Source: Bugula neritina (lineage: Eukaryota; Bryozoa; Gymnolaemata; Cheilostomatida; Bugulidae). Taken from it: a stretch of 64,000 nucleotides of DNA. Under the pieces are notes generated by a model that made no database searches, was not told where the DNA came from, and was given only the letters and a program-made list of their open reading frames with translations. Made by a program: the position numbers and the translations under genes. Of the stretch, positions 10,738 to 21,600 are shown in pieces. Where the stretch lies: positions 9,397,150-9,461,149 of the forward strand of contig OZ037772.1 of NCBI GenBank assembly GCA_964035545.1, read 5' to 3'. Position 1 is the first letter of the stretch. Every line of letters begins with the position of its first letter.

Positions 10738-12081
10738 CTCGCCACACCTATCGAAAAGTACACTCTACGATTGATGCACATAATCTCAAAAAAATAACAA
10801 AAGGAATAAAGGCAAAATAAAACAAAAAGATCAAAACCACCAGGAATGAGAGAACACAAAATATGTATTCAAAACGATGTCCATGTTGTACACGATCGAT
10901 CCGGGTCAGTCACAGGGTAGGGGGGGGGAATCTCTTCACCAAATGATGTAGGGTAGCATGAACTTAGTGAAAAGGAGATGTACTGCTTCACACTCGTCTA
11001 GTCGAAGCCAAGCGATGGGGGAATCGATGAGTCCCCAGAAGAATCAAGCGTGGCAAAGGAGTCTCTCCCAAAGGGGGGAGAGAGTGGAAGGAATCTCTCC
11101 AAAGGGGGGAAAGATGGAGGGGGGGTTGACTGGTCTCTTTACTACCAACGTCTACCTCGTCGCCGTCGAATTCCCAAAAGGAAGAAAGGGAAGACTTCTT
11201 CTTCTTAACTTCTATTTTTCTTTTTACTTCATGCAGGAATCTTTAATATTACTTCTTTTTCTTAACTTCTATTTTTACTTTTTAACTTCATGCAGGAATC
11301 TTTAGTATTACTTCTTCTTCTTAACTTCTATTTTTACTTTTTAACTTCATGCAGGAATCTTTAATATTACTTCTTCTTCTTATTAGGATGTAGCCACAGG
11401 GGAGAAGAGGGAAGAACTACTCTGCCTATACCGGAACGTGATCGCCAGAGGAGGGGAGGAAGGAGCTACGTGCCAGTTGTCTCTGGCACTTCTGTGATGA
11501 CAGCCATCAGCACTGCTGTCATGTCGCTACAAGAATCTAGTCAAGCAGCCAGCATCTAGCCAAAAGTTGAGATGAATAATGTGACTGCGTTATGCCATGA
11601 GAAGGAATTTGGCCCCGCCATTCCAGTCTCACCTGCAACAGAATGCCAACAACTGTTGAAGGGGTTTGCACCTGTCAGTACGACACCTCGACTGAGTCTC
11701 GCAATCACTAACCACTGATTAATAATTAATCATGTGGTCGACCGCCCCACTCAAGTCATCAGTGAATCACCTGACTTGGGAAATCAACTTTATCGTTATG
11801 ATAAAGCGAGACTGATTTAGGCTACCAGCTTGAATTCTACTTAAATAATAGAATTATACTAGTAGACTTACCATAAGACAGCCCTGACTTTAGTCTGCTG
11901 CCCACTTAGGCTACGTAGTGCGCCAGCCTGCCAAGTACATGCGTGCACGTTGGCAGTTGAATCAGAAAAGAACGCTTTCCGCAGTGAAAGTGATTGTATA
12001 ACACCCCTTTCACTAGCGAGCTGACTTCGCTCATTTCTTACCCCCGGTGGTGTTTTGTGTCACACTACTGGGGTAGGCAAC
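10738..12081 (-). other. Long non-coding 3' region of the Gypsy element
   Basis: Between the end of pol and the 3' LTR lie about 1.3 kb with no credible coding frame. It holds purine-rich stretches (GGGGGG runs near 10920, 11080 and 11110). No clear polypurine tract abuts the LTR. Such long untranslated 3' regions occur in some Gypsy lineages. Confidence 0.7.
11203..11390. repeat. 59-bp tandem repeat in Gypsy 3' region
   Basis: Three head-to-tail copies containing CTTCATGCAGGAATCTTTA, beginning at 11231, 11290 and 11349 for the ATGCAGGAAT core (period 59). The first copy is slightly shortened. Confidence 0.9.
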
Positions 12082-12646
12082 TCACAATTGCGTCTCCTTA
12101 TACCTTGGAAACGCAACTCTCAATTGCTCGTCCCCCCAGATTTCTTTTATGATAGCTGCTGGATGTTTTTCCACTGCATCACACAAGAAATCTTTTAAAT
12201 AAGATGGAGGCGCCCTAGTGCGTTGGCTACGCTCCAACTGCACTGGGGAATTTGCTACGACTGGTGACTCTTCCACCACGAGTGGTGTCGCCAGTACGGG
12301 GGGGTCTACCAGTACGGGTGGTCCCCCCCCCAGCTGCCTCTTCCTCATGATTTTGAGGAATTGCCATCTCATCCGGGACGATGGGCCTGTCGACCGGCTC
12401 CACAGGTGGTGGTGCCGGCTCCGACAGGTCTTCAGGTGTGTCGACCTCCTCTTCCTGGGGTGGAGGAGGTTGGGGCTGGTCGGCTGGCGCATCAGCCGCC
12501 CCGTCCTGGTCTGGCAGTATCTCCTCAATCTCTCGATATGCCATGGGTCGCCCCCTCATAGGAGGGCGCCTAGCTGGCTCTAAGAGAGGAGGTGCTTGAC
12601 CTGCCGCCTCAGGACTTGCCCAGTGAGGTTTTAGCCGTGCCTCGTT
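12082..12646 (-). pseudogene. Frameshifted C-terminal tail of Gypsy pol
   Basis: Directly after the pol stop (TAG at 12647-12649) the same frame stays open to 12227. It carries a Pro/Glu-rich linker including PMAYREIEEILPDQDG. The plausible true C-terminus (QRTRAPPSYLKDFLCDAVE, a common Gypsy pol tail pattern) lies in another frame ending at 12082. The switch between frames falls near a run of nine C at 12326-12334. The tail is therefore cut off by one nonsense codon and one homopolymer frameshift, either real or a sequencing error. Confidence 0.7.
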
Positions 12647-15600
12647 CTAGACCGACACTTGTCCAGACCGTTCCACTTTGTATGTATGATTTGGCATTAC
12701 CTCAATTACGCAGTAGGGACCTACGAACTTCGGCTGCAACTTGGCTGCCTGTCCGCGCCTGCGGCGATGACTGGTCATCCAGACCCAGTCCCCCACCTTG
12801 TATAAAGGTGGGTCGTCAGAGTCACCACTCCTGACCTGCCACTGCTGCTCACGTAGCACCTCGTGAGCCGTCCCCATGCGTTTTACGAGCTTGTCCACGT
12901 AGTCGTGGACATTGCTCTCTGGATTCGGAACATGATAGGTTACGTGCTCAGGAACCCTTGTTTCTCTCCCCAGCATGAGAAAATTAGGGGTCTCCAGTGT
13001 ACTGGAGTGAGGGGTACTACGGTACGCTCGCATGATCTGCGGCAACACCAAGTCCCACTCTTCCTGGCTCCTACCGATAAGCAGGCTTCTCAGAGAGTCC
13101 CCTAGCATTCGGTTGTTCCGCTCCACGACCCCGTTCCCTTGCGGGTGATACGGGGTCGTCCGACTCTGGTTTACCCCCCACATTCTACAGAGATCGCTCA
13201 TAAGTTGCGACTGAAACTGGGCGCCCTGGTCAGAGTGTATCTGCTCCGGCAAGCCGAAATAGCAGAACACTTGTTGATCCAGAGCTCTGGCCACCGAGGG
13301 GGCCGACGCATCTGGAATAGCCAGTGCATCAGACCACCGCGTGAAATGGTCAGTTAATACCAGTATCCAGTTATTACCTCTCGCTGTAGTGGGCATGGGG
13401 CCTACCAGATCGACAGCAACCACCTGCCACGGACGACCGGCATGGAGGCGACGCCTCCCTGCGGTCTCAGTGGGGCGGCCATGCTTGCTAGCTTGGCACA
13501 CCTCGCACTTCCGCACCCGGAGTCGGACATCCCGGGTCATACCGGGCCAAAACCACTGGAGTTGAAGACACCTGATCACCCGGCTAGCTCCTGCGTGAGC
13601 TTGCTTATGGGTGTCCCAGATCAACTCCCGCCGCAGAGCTGACGGGCAGACTACCCTCTCTCGTTCACTGCGATTGGTGCCGACTGCCAACGTGATCGTT
13701 AGCAGCCCATCGCTGTTGAACCTTAGGGAGTCCCAGCGGTCACAGAAGTACTTAAACTCAGTACTCTTCACTCGCTGTTCGGCCTCACTCGGCCGCCGTC
13801 CCTCCTTCTTGGCCCGGACTAGGTCAGCTACCACTCCTGGTAGCGTGGACTGGAGCCGACATAGCTCCCTGACGTTCCGAAGCAACGTGGGGTTTGCGTG
13901 AAGGTTGTTAACAGCTTTGTTGGGTGATTCGGACAGGAGTTGCCCTTCTTCCCAGCTGTACACACCCGCTTTCCCCAACTGCGCTTCGACGTCCGAGCGA
14001 GGGGGTCCACCGTCCCTGCGCTCGATATTCTGGCATTGCTTACACCCATCTGCCTGGCGGCGGCTGAGTCCATCTGCATTACCGTGTTTCTTACCGGGTC
14101 GATGTTCGATCCGATAAGAAAACTCTGCCAGGATCTCTAGCCAGCGCGCCACTTGGCTGGATGGTTCTGCCCGTCGACACAGCCATATCAGGGACGCATG
14201 ATCCGTCCGAAGCCGGAATGTGCGCCCGTATAGATATGGTCTAAAGTGTTTGACCGCCTTGACTACTGCCAAGAGTTCCCTCCTGGTTGTACAGTAGTTC
14301 TTCTCAGGTGCCGACAGGGCCTTGCTATAGTAAGCTACCACCACCTCGCGACCATCTTGGACCTGCGATAGCACAGCCCCCACATTATGGTTACTGGCAT
14401 CAGTATCCAAAATGTACTCCTTCGCAGGGTCAGGATACGCCAAGATGGGTGCCTCCACCAGGCGATCCTTCAGGTGGTCAAATGCCTTCTGCTCAGCCTG
14501 CGTCCACTGCCATCGCACCCCCTTTGCGGTCAGCCGATTTAACGGCTGTGCAATTCCTGCGAAGTCTGGTATGTACTGACGATAGTACCCAACCAGCCCC
14601 AGGAATGCCCGCAATTCAGAGAGGTCGACAGGAACGGCCCAGTCCCTCACGGCCCGTACCTTCTCGGGGTCGGTGGCGACCCCGTCTCGACCAACTACAT
14701 GGCCCAGGTACTTGACCTCGCGTTGCAGTAATGCACACTTCGAGGGCTTCAGCTTCAGGTTAGCAGCTCGGAGTCTGTCGAACACCTCCCTGAGTCGACT
14801 GACATGTGTGTCGAAGTCGGGGGAGATGACGATGACATCATCGAGATATATGAGCAAGGTCTTCCAGTGCAGTCCACTCAGGACCTGCTCCATGAGTCGC
14901 TGGAAGGTGGCTGGTGCGGACGTAAGTCCGAATGGCAACACCTTCCATTTCCAGAGCCCATCCCGCGTTATAAACGCGGCCTTGTCCTGTGCTTCAGGAC
15001 TCAGGGGCACCTGCCAATACCCGCTTAACAAGTCTAACGTGCTGAAGAACTTGCTACCAGCTAAGGCATCGAGCGACTCATCAATCCTCGGGAGAGGGTA
15101 AGCGTCCTGGATGGTCACGCTGTTCAGCCTGCGATAATCAACGCAAAACCTCCAGCTACCATCCTTTTTCCGAACCAGGACGACTGGAGAACTCCAGGCC
15201 CCATGGCCTGGCTCAATCAGGTCCCGGTTCAGAAGGTCTTGCACCTGACGGCTCACTTCTCTCTCCTTCTCAGGACCTAACCGGCGGGTCGGCTGCCAAA
15301 TCGGCACCGTCCCCGCCGCCAGGGGTATCTCATGACGAACCGTCTCAGTCAGACCCATGTCATGGTCGCCGCAACTGAACACATCCTTGTACTCAGAGAG
15401 TAGCCGCGCCATCTCCAGGCGTTCTCGCTTGCTCTCGCAGCCATCACAGGCATCCTCGTACAACTCTGCTACGTGTTCAAGCACCGGCCCCCTGCCGTCT
15501 CTAGTGGGTACTCCCCGGGCACCGCCTGCTGTTTCCAGCGCGGGCCCTACATCCTCCTCTTGCACGGAGTGGAACTTCCCTACTAGAGACCCAGCCGGTA

Positions 15601-16543
15601 ATTCTACCGGCTCCGTGAAAGGGTTTACGCACTGGACCAGGAACTCCCTCCGCTCATCCAGTCTATTCAGACTGTTAGCGAGCTGGACGCCCCCCAGTGC
15701 ACCTTCCACCACTCCGAGCTCGGAGATCTCCCTACAGTTCACTCTGCAGCGAACTGTAGCCCGGGAGCGCCCAGGTACAGTACAGCGCTGTACCACCTGC
15801 ACTCCCCCCACCAAGGGTCGGCCAAATCGGTCGACACAGGCCAGCTCACGCCCCGCCATCACTACTGCCGACTTGCTAAAGTCGATGTAGCACCTGTGTC
15901 GCTTCAGAAATGGCATGCCCAAGATGGCATCCTCCTTGAGTTGACTGACGATGAAGGTCTCACTGATCATCTGATCACGGACTCTACCAGTCAACTGGAT
16001 TACCCCATAGAAAGGAATACACGACCCGTCCGCCAACGTGCCGTGTTCCCCCTCATATGGTTCTAGGCTAGCCCTGTCCTTGGCACTGAGAGTGTCGAAG
16101 AGACGTCGACTCAGTAGATTTGTGGTACACCCAGTATCCAACAGGAATGTGGCAGCTTTACCAGCAATTTTGCCGGGGAGGAAATAGCTGCTTCCATATG
16201 GCTGGGCGCTCACTGAGCGATTTGTCTCTTGAGGCGACACCTCATGTGCATGGAATTGGGGATGCACCTGTGCTTTTCGGTTGCGAGGGGGTCGTCGACG
16301 TTGCATGGGCGGGCAGGGTACGTCTCGGTCTCGCTCACACACGGGCGGCCGAGTGAATTCTCGGACTGATGCTCGTGTGGGCAACCGAGGAAAATCCCTG
16401 TTGTGCTCCCATTCGTCGTTCACTCCCTCATCAAGCAAACCTTCAAAGCGGTTTTTGAGTGCCCAAGCCGGAGGTATTGGTGGGCCTTGCGGCCGACTCA
16501 CTCTCCTTGGGACTTGCCACTCTGGCGAAGGCGGCCTCCTCAC
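12647..16543 (-). CDS. pol: Gypsy pol: protease, RT, RNase H, integrase
   Basis: About 1298 residues. Protease with FLLDTGC (DTG at about 136-138). RT at about residues 440-620 with FSTLDLLSGYWQVPL (motif A), LPFGLTSAPATFQRLM (motif B) and YLDD at 566-569. RNase H begins near YILDTDASNHNVGAVLS. Integrase has an HHCC zinc finger (HAGASRVIRCL then CEVCQ), DLVGPMP at the start of the catalytic core, an SDQGAQF segment and PYHPQGNGVVER. The frame opens after a TAA at 16580-16582 and has no ATG near its start, so it lies 28 bases downstream of the gag stop with no overlap. How pol would be translated is unclear. The ORF ends at an amber codon before the expected tail. Confidence 0.95.
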   Translation of the reverse strand: MRRPPSPEWQVPRRVSRPQGPPIPPAWALKNRFEGLLDEGVNDEWEHNRDFPRLPTRASVREFTRPPVCERDRDVPCPPMQRRRPPRNRKAQVHPQFHAHEVSPQETNRSVSAQPYGSSYFLPGKIAGKAATFLLDTGCTTNLLSRRLFDTLSAKDRASLEPYEGEHGTLADGSCIPFYGVIQLTGRVRDQMISETFIVSQLKEDAILGMPFLKRHRCYIDFSKSAVVMAGRELACVDRFGRPLVGGVQVVQRCTVPGRSRATVRCRVNCREISELGVVEGALGGVQLANSLNRLDERREFLVQCVNPFTEPVELPAGSLVGKFHSVQEEDVGPALETAGGARGVPTRDGRGPVLEHVAELYEDACDGCESKRERLEMARLLSEYKDVFSCGDHDMGLTETVRHEIPLAAGTVPIWQPTRRLGPEKEREVSRQVQDLLNRDLIEPGHGAWSSPVVLVRKKDGSWRFCVDYRRLNSVTIQDAYPLPRIDESLDALAGSKFFSTLDLLSGYWQVPLSPEAQDKAAFITRDGLWKWKVLPFGLTSAPATFQRLMEQVLSGLHWKTLLIYLDDVIVISPDFDTHVSRLREVFDRLRAANLKLKPSKCALLQREVKYLGHVVGRDGVATDPEKVRAVRDWAVPVDLSELRAFLGLVGYYRQYIPDFAGIAQPLNRLTAKGVRWQWTQAEQKAFDHLKDRLVEAPILAYPDPAKEYILDTDASNHNVGAVLSQVQDGREVVVAYYSKALSAPEKNYCTTRRELLAVVKAVKHFRPYLYGRTFRLRTDHASLIWLCRRAEPSSQVARWLEILAEFSYRIEHRPGKKHGNADGLSRRQADGCKQCQNIERRDGGPPRSDVEAQLGKAGVYSWEEGQLLSESPNKAVNNLHANPTLLRNVRELCRLQSTLPGVVADLVRAKKEGRRPSEAEQRVKSTEFKYFCDRWDSLRFNSDGLLTITLAVGTNRSERERVVCPSALRRELIWDTHKQAHAGASRVIRCLQLQWFWPGMTRDVRLRVRKCEVCQASKHGRPTETAGRRRLHAGRPWQVVAVDLVGPMPTTARGNNWILVLTDHFTRWSDALAIPDASAPSVARALDQQVFCYFGLPEQIHSDQGAQFQSQLMSDLCRMWGVNQSRTTPYHPQGNGVVERNNRMLGDSLRSLLIGRSQEEWDLVLPQIMRAYRSTPHSSTLETPNFLMLGRETRVPEHVTYHVPNPESNVHDYVDKLVKRMGTAHEVLREQQWQVRSGDSDDPPLYKVGDWVWMTSHRRRRGQAAKLQPKFVGPYCVIEVMPNHTYKVERSGQVSV

Positions 16544-16607
16544 CCGATGGGGTGGGGGCCGTAGCCTTTGCCTTGGGGGTTAAACTCGGGCCCACGGTAG
16601 GCGGAAG

Positions 16608-17477
16608 TTACCGTGGGCCGTCGCTGTTTAACCGCCTCCCACTGCCGCGGGGGCAACTTCGTAGGAAGTGCCCACCACTACCACAGCCCCAGCATACGGG
16701 GCCGCGCCTGTCGGCGACAGCTACCGACGACCTCTTGGGTCTCTCGGCTGTCGCCTGCTGGCGCAGTTGCCTGAACTCGGCGAGCAGTTCTCGAATCAAG
16801 CTCGTGGTTAAGCTAGATTCGTCTGCTGCTGCCGCTGCGACTTGTACAGCTGTCTTCGTTGACGACGTCGACACGTCGTCTGCCCCGACTTGCTGTACTG
16901 TCGCGCCAGGTCGACTTGCACTGTCGGCTTGGAAATAGGCATTCCCAAGCCTTAGAGCTCTCTCCATAGTCTCAACTTCGGCCACCAGCAGATGCTGTTT
17001 AAGACCGAGGTTGTTAATGGACTGGAGGAATGCATCCAGTGCTAGGCTCTGTCGACCATCGGCAGGCAAGTCGCTGTAAGCAACTTGTGCCAGTCGTTCG
17101 ACTACGGTAGCGTGCTCTCGCAGATTGGTCTTAGGATTTCTCCTAAGACTCTGCAGTTGCACGCGAGCATCTCGAGCGGTTAATCCAAACCTAGCTCGTA
17201 TTGCTTCAAATATGTCACCGACATTCTGGCTTATCCCATAGGGTTTAGCCGGCCCTGTCAGACACAACCGCAGCTGGATCAGAGTAACCCTGTTCGGCCA
17301 TCCGCAGATGTCCGCCACATCACTGAACTCAGTGATGAATTGCTCCACATCTTCTTCTCCAGAGAAGGTGGGAGCCCGCAAGTGGTACCTGTCCATAGGC
17401 AGCGCTGGGCCGCCTATGTGATCCTCCTCTATTGCTGCTGGCTCCTGTCGGGGCGCGTCGACGACTTCGTCGGCCAT
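16608..17477 (-). CDS. gag: Gypsy gag with one zinc knuckle
   Basis: 289 residues starting MADEVVDAPRQEP at 17477, shortly after the primer-binding site. The central region (TFSGEEDVEQFITEFSDVA, then a retrotransposon-gag-like helical region to about residue 190) is typical of Gypsy capsid proteins. A single CCHC knuckle, CWGCGSGGHFLRSC, lies near the C-terminus. The frame is intact and ends at TAA 16608-16610. Confidence 0.93.
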   Translation of the reverse strand: MADEVVDAPRQEPAAIEEDHIGGPALPMDRYHLRAPTFSGEEDVEQFITEFSDVADICGWPNRVTLIQLRLCLTGPAKPYGISQNVGDIFEAIRARFGLTARDARVQLQSLRRNPKTNLREHATVVERLAQVAYSDLPADGRQSLALDAFLQSINNLGLKQHLLVAEVETMERALRLGNAYFQADSASRPGATVQQVGADDVSTSSTKTAVQVAAAAADESSLTTSLIRELLAEFRQLRQQATAERPKRSSVAVADRRGPVCWGCGSGGHFLRSCPRGSGRRLNSDGPR

Positions 17478-17513
17478 CTTACTCCCTGACTAGGGGCATT
17501 TGTATTAAGTGAG

Positions 17514-17531
17514 ATCCCACCGCTGCCACCA
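17514..17531 (-). promoter_or_regulatory. Primer-binding site, complementary to tRNA-Leu 3' end
   Basis: Minus-strand TGGTGGCAGCGGTGGGAT starts one base after the 5' LTR. Its complement ends CGCTGCCACCA, matching the 3' end of tRNA-Leu isoacceptors with a GGTAGCG acceptor stem. The tRNA identity comes from recalled tRNA sequences, not a search. Confidence 0.85.
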
Positions 17532-17532
17532 G

Positions 17533-17941
17533 TGTAGTGAATTTTGCCAGTTCACTATTATTATTTGTGGGTCTACTTAATCAAAGCCACTGCGACAGGT
17601 TGTTTACGATAAGATACTTTATTATTTACACAAATACAAGAAGGTTATTTACTGCTAGCATGAATAGAAAACGATTACATAATTAGTGAGCTTTAATACA
17701 CAACTGTTCTAAATGAAGTCCCAAGCTGCTCTGCCGGCTAGCTACTCAGCGCACTGCAACTACGAGTAGCTAGCTCCACCTGCTATCAATTAGTGTCACT
17801 GTCCTGATTGGTGGCTACTAATGGTGCCACTACTGTCCATAGTTACACTCCGACAGTGTCGAACTCACAAGATACATAAAACAATATAGAGTAAACCTTT
17901 TCGATTAATACAATATACTTGCACCACTAAAATCTACCACA
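17533..17941 (-). repeat. Right (5') LTR of Gypsy element
   Basis: 409 bp, pairs with 10329-10737; followed by the ATAT target duplication at 17942-17945. From 17946 to 18609 I see only AT-rich non-coding DNA. Confidence 0.97.
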
Positions 17942-18609
17942 ATATTTCTATGGATGCAATATTTGTCTACAAATTAGACAATAGCTTAGAATGCACAGGA
18001 AAATATAATTATTTTTCATTATAATAGAAATACACTATGCTACACTTCAATTTGCTTAATCGTTATGGAAATTCTTATTTTTACTAAAAAATAAAACACA
18101 ATGTTAATATACACAATTCACACCAAAAATAATTGTTATTTTTTGTATGAATAACAAGCAAATAGGTAGATAGATGAATGACAAATTACTCACTAAAATT
18201 AGAGTTTAAGTGATAAAAGTTTAAATGGCTCAAAATATTTAATAAGTTATAAGACTTATGATTAATTCACAAAAAAATGTAAAAAATATTCTTGTATTTT
18301 CACAAATTAAAAACCGTAACATTATAAAAACAAGCAAAATGCTTACAACATGCATTGATTGCAACTTATAAATGACATATTTTGAGCTAGAAAATTGTTT
18401 TGTGAAAAATTCTGTAAAAATTATATTTATCGGATAGTATAAAGTATAATACTTGTAGTTTTAAAATTACTTGGTAAAGTAAGTGAAATCCTAAAATATA
18501 GCAGTTTGTTCTTACGAATTCTTTTAATGAATAATTTATCTTAACAAACATTTTTGCAGCGTACAAATATGAAACTATACTAACTAACATATTGCGAACT
18601 AGTCACTAT

Positions 18610-18615
18610 TTTATT
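18610..18615 (-). terminator. Polyadenylation signal of TRIM-like copy 2
   Basis: AATAAA on the minus strand, 10 bases past the stop codon at 18625. It supports the chosen last exon. Confidence 0.55.
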
Positions 18616-18624
18616 ACTTCTTCT

Positions 18625-21600
18625 TCAAGTTATTCTGAACAAACACAACTTGTTATCACTCCAACCTGGTACAGCCATTACTCCATCTCTGATACTTGGT
18701 ACTCCTGCGGGTGGTAGTTTCTCATGAAAGAACGTTTGAAGTAACTCACCTGTAAAACATAAAATTCGTTGATTCCACATTTCCAGTTGAACACCATAAT
18801 AAATGCTTGAATGCAAATATATGCGTAGCTATAGTTGCAAAATTAACTTTTAAAAAGTGACAAATTAGACTCGTGCAGATTGAAAACCCATTTAGTATAT
18901 TTTATGCTTTTTCATACTTCAACTGAATTTTTTTTGAAATTGAAAAATTTTTATTCTGTAATAAGCATGAGCACGCAACAAACTTTTAGAATTAAACTGT
19001 TGTAAAAGTGTATTATAAGTGACAGCACCTTGAGAAGAGACAACAAATATCTTCTTCGAGGATCTGGCTGCTACATAGATGAGTCCATCAGAATCTGTAC
19101 AGAGACTGTAACCATCTTCTATATCAACACATGTCCAGAGTTCAACCAGCTGCCCATTATCTATTTTATATTTCCGTAATTTACTTCCAAAAACTCCTAA
19201 CAAATTACTGTCTGGTCCAAACTGTAAACCAAGCAGATTCATAGAACCGATTTTTTCTGTTTGCTGAGATGTGAAATCATAAATAATCAACTGGTTAAAA
19301 TCTGGATTCGTCACCACAGCATATCTGTCTGAGACTGCCATTACTGCTGCTATATTACTTGTTCTAGGAAACTGAAACAATTCTTTTCTCATTGTGATGT
19401 CACCAGCTAAACACATCTCAACTATGCATGTGCCAGGTGCTTTATGAAGGATGAATACATTCTGATGATGTTCTACTACTGATGTAGCTAATTTCACATC
19501 CAACCTGCATACACCAAGCATATCCCCACCTCTACAGAGGGCATATAATCCACCACTTGTACCTACTAGTAGATCTCCATTCTGTCTATAGCAAGCAGAC
19601 ACACACTGACTAGTTGTCTCATGTTCAGATATGAATGTCAGTGATGATGGAACTGTCACCAGACTCACACCTAGCAGTGATGTCACTCTTTCATCTGCAA
19701 GAATTAGATACATTGTAATATTTATCAGCCTGATGTTGCAATTTTATTTTAAAATTTTACATTGTTTGAAAATACAGTCTCTAGTTACATATAGTTAGTT
19801 ATTTTAGCAAAAAAGCCTATAGCATAAAAACACCGCTTAGTAAAAAAAGCTTATCTGGCATTAGCTGTCTTAATATAATTATATTATTAAGAGAGGGTTT
19901 TGACAACTAATGCTATCAGCACCATAAAGTTGCACCTGCAGTTTAACTGATACATATTGCTTAAAAATGTTTTTCATAAAAAGCGTTCAACAAGTACATT
20001 TCAAGAGAGAAGCTGCTTGTTTCGAAACTGCTAATTTATAAACTCAAAGATTAGTTAGTGTTGTAGTTAATATATTATGGTGACTTAAATTGTAAAATTT
20101 AGGGGGAAATGCTGCTTATTAGAATTTTTTTGCCGAGTAGTTTAGAATTAATATATAACTTACGTGTGAAACATAAAGCATGGGGTTTACTGATTGCAGG
20201 TTCATCAAGTACTACTTCACTCAGTTCCTCTGTAACTCCTTTCCTCTGTTTCACTTTCTCAGTCACATGAGTATTTTGAATCAAATGATTCAATTTCACT
20301 TGCACCTTCTGCAACTCATTTCTCTTTAACATCAGGTTGTTGTAACAAGCTTCCACCTCATTGGTCACTTTTTTCCTGTGACCTATGACCTTTTCCATGA
20401 GTTCTTGACTTGTTTCCTTAATTTTCTTTACCTGTTTTACACAAAAGAATGAAATTAAATTAGCAAATTTTTAAGTTCAGTAATAAATTGATAATATGTA
20501 AACAAACAAATTTTAGGTGAAAACTTTTTAATATATTTTTATATGTTTCATAACTATGCAGTGTAGAACTTTCCAAAGAATATTCACTAGCATTCTGAAA
20601 TTGAACAAACATATAGAAATTGAGTCTGTAAATTAGGATGCAAATCATAATACATTAAGAATTGCCAGCAGTTGTTGAAAATGAAATATTTAAATGCATG
20701 TTACAAATCTGGTTTACTACATAAAATCTTACAACTTAAATCTAAGAATTAACCATAAAATTTAAGTTGGTACGGAATAGTTTTAAACTCACTCCTTCTT
20801 TGCGCAACTTTCGGATCTGCTTCACAAGTTTTCCACATGTCTGTTCCTGATCATCCAGTTCTCTCCAAATATTCTTGTCCAGATCATATACTTTGTTTAT
20901 CTTTTCTGTTGTAGTCTGAAGTTGAGTCTGTAGATATGTATTTATCTCTTCTCTTAAGGAAGAAAGAGACTTGAAGTTGTGTTGGTTGTCATCTACATGG
21001 AACATTAAAATGGTGTTTAAACTTTGTAGCAGGTTCAATACAGTCTATGTTTAGAGTAAAAAAATTAAATGCTGTGTAAACCTCTTTGCTCAATATTTTT
21101 TTCAATTTTACATAACCTAAGCACAGTAGAATTTGTTTTAAATTGAGGTGTACTATTAATAGGTATTATTATATATGTGCATGAGGGAGCAGCCGAAGTC
21201 TAAGGGTAAGAGCATTTGCTTTGTGAACACGAAGTCATGGGTTTGAGCCCCACAAAGGCCATTGGTGATGTTAGGAAGAGCATTCAGTCATAATTGATCT
21301 TGTGCTTTTTCTTACTAAGTTCTTAGCCAGATTTAATAAAAACCTCTTTCATCAAGGGTTTCTCACAGGAATAGCGACTATAAACTTGGTTGAGTTTCTT
21401 TTTGTATTATATATGTGCATGGCTATTCTCTTATGACAATATTTATCTATGATAATCTGAAGGGTAACATTAATTACTCATACCTGTACAGTCTGTGCCA
21501 TAAACATCACATTCAACACATATCAATCTGTCACATTTCTTACAAGCTTTGATTAGGAGCTCTCCATGCTGTTCACACACTGGTTTAATATAAATATCTG

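Larger units (their letters stand above)
10329..17941 (-). mobile_element. Gypsy (Ty3) LTR retrotransposon, nearly complete
   Basis: A 7613-bp element on the minus strand with two 409-bp LTRs that look identical. The target-site duplication ATAT is at 10325-10328 and 17942-17945. It has an 18-base primer-binding site, gag, pol with protease, RT, RNase H and integrase in that order, and a 1.3-kb non-coding stretch before the 3' LTR. It is GC-richer than its surroundings. Defects: a stop codon near the pol C-terminus, a frameshift beyond it, and a pol frame that is separated from gag by stops. The insertion is recent; self-mobility is doubtful. Confidence 0.96.

Noticed and set aside
12218-16938. 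Many plus-strand open frames of 60-180 codons inside the Gypsy element
   Set aside because: They are antisense shadows of the GC-rich gag and pol genes; no domain or start context supports them.
18919-19028. Extension of the TRIM copy 2 propeller exon to the stop at 18919
   Set aside because: The added residues do not continue the NHL pattern, while splicing at CAAG/GTGCTG to 18625-18749 does and is followed by AATAAA.
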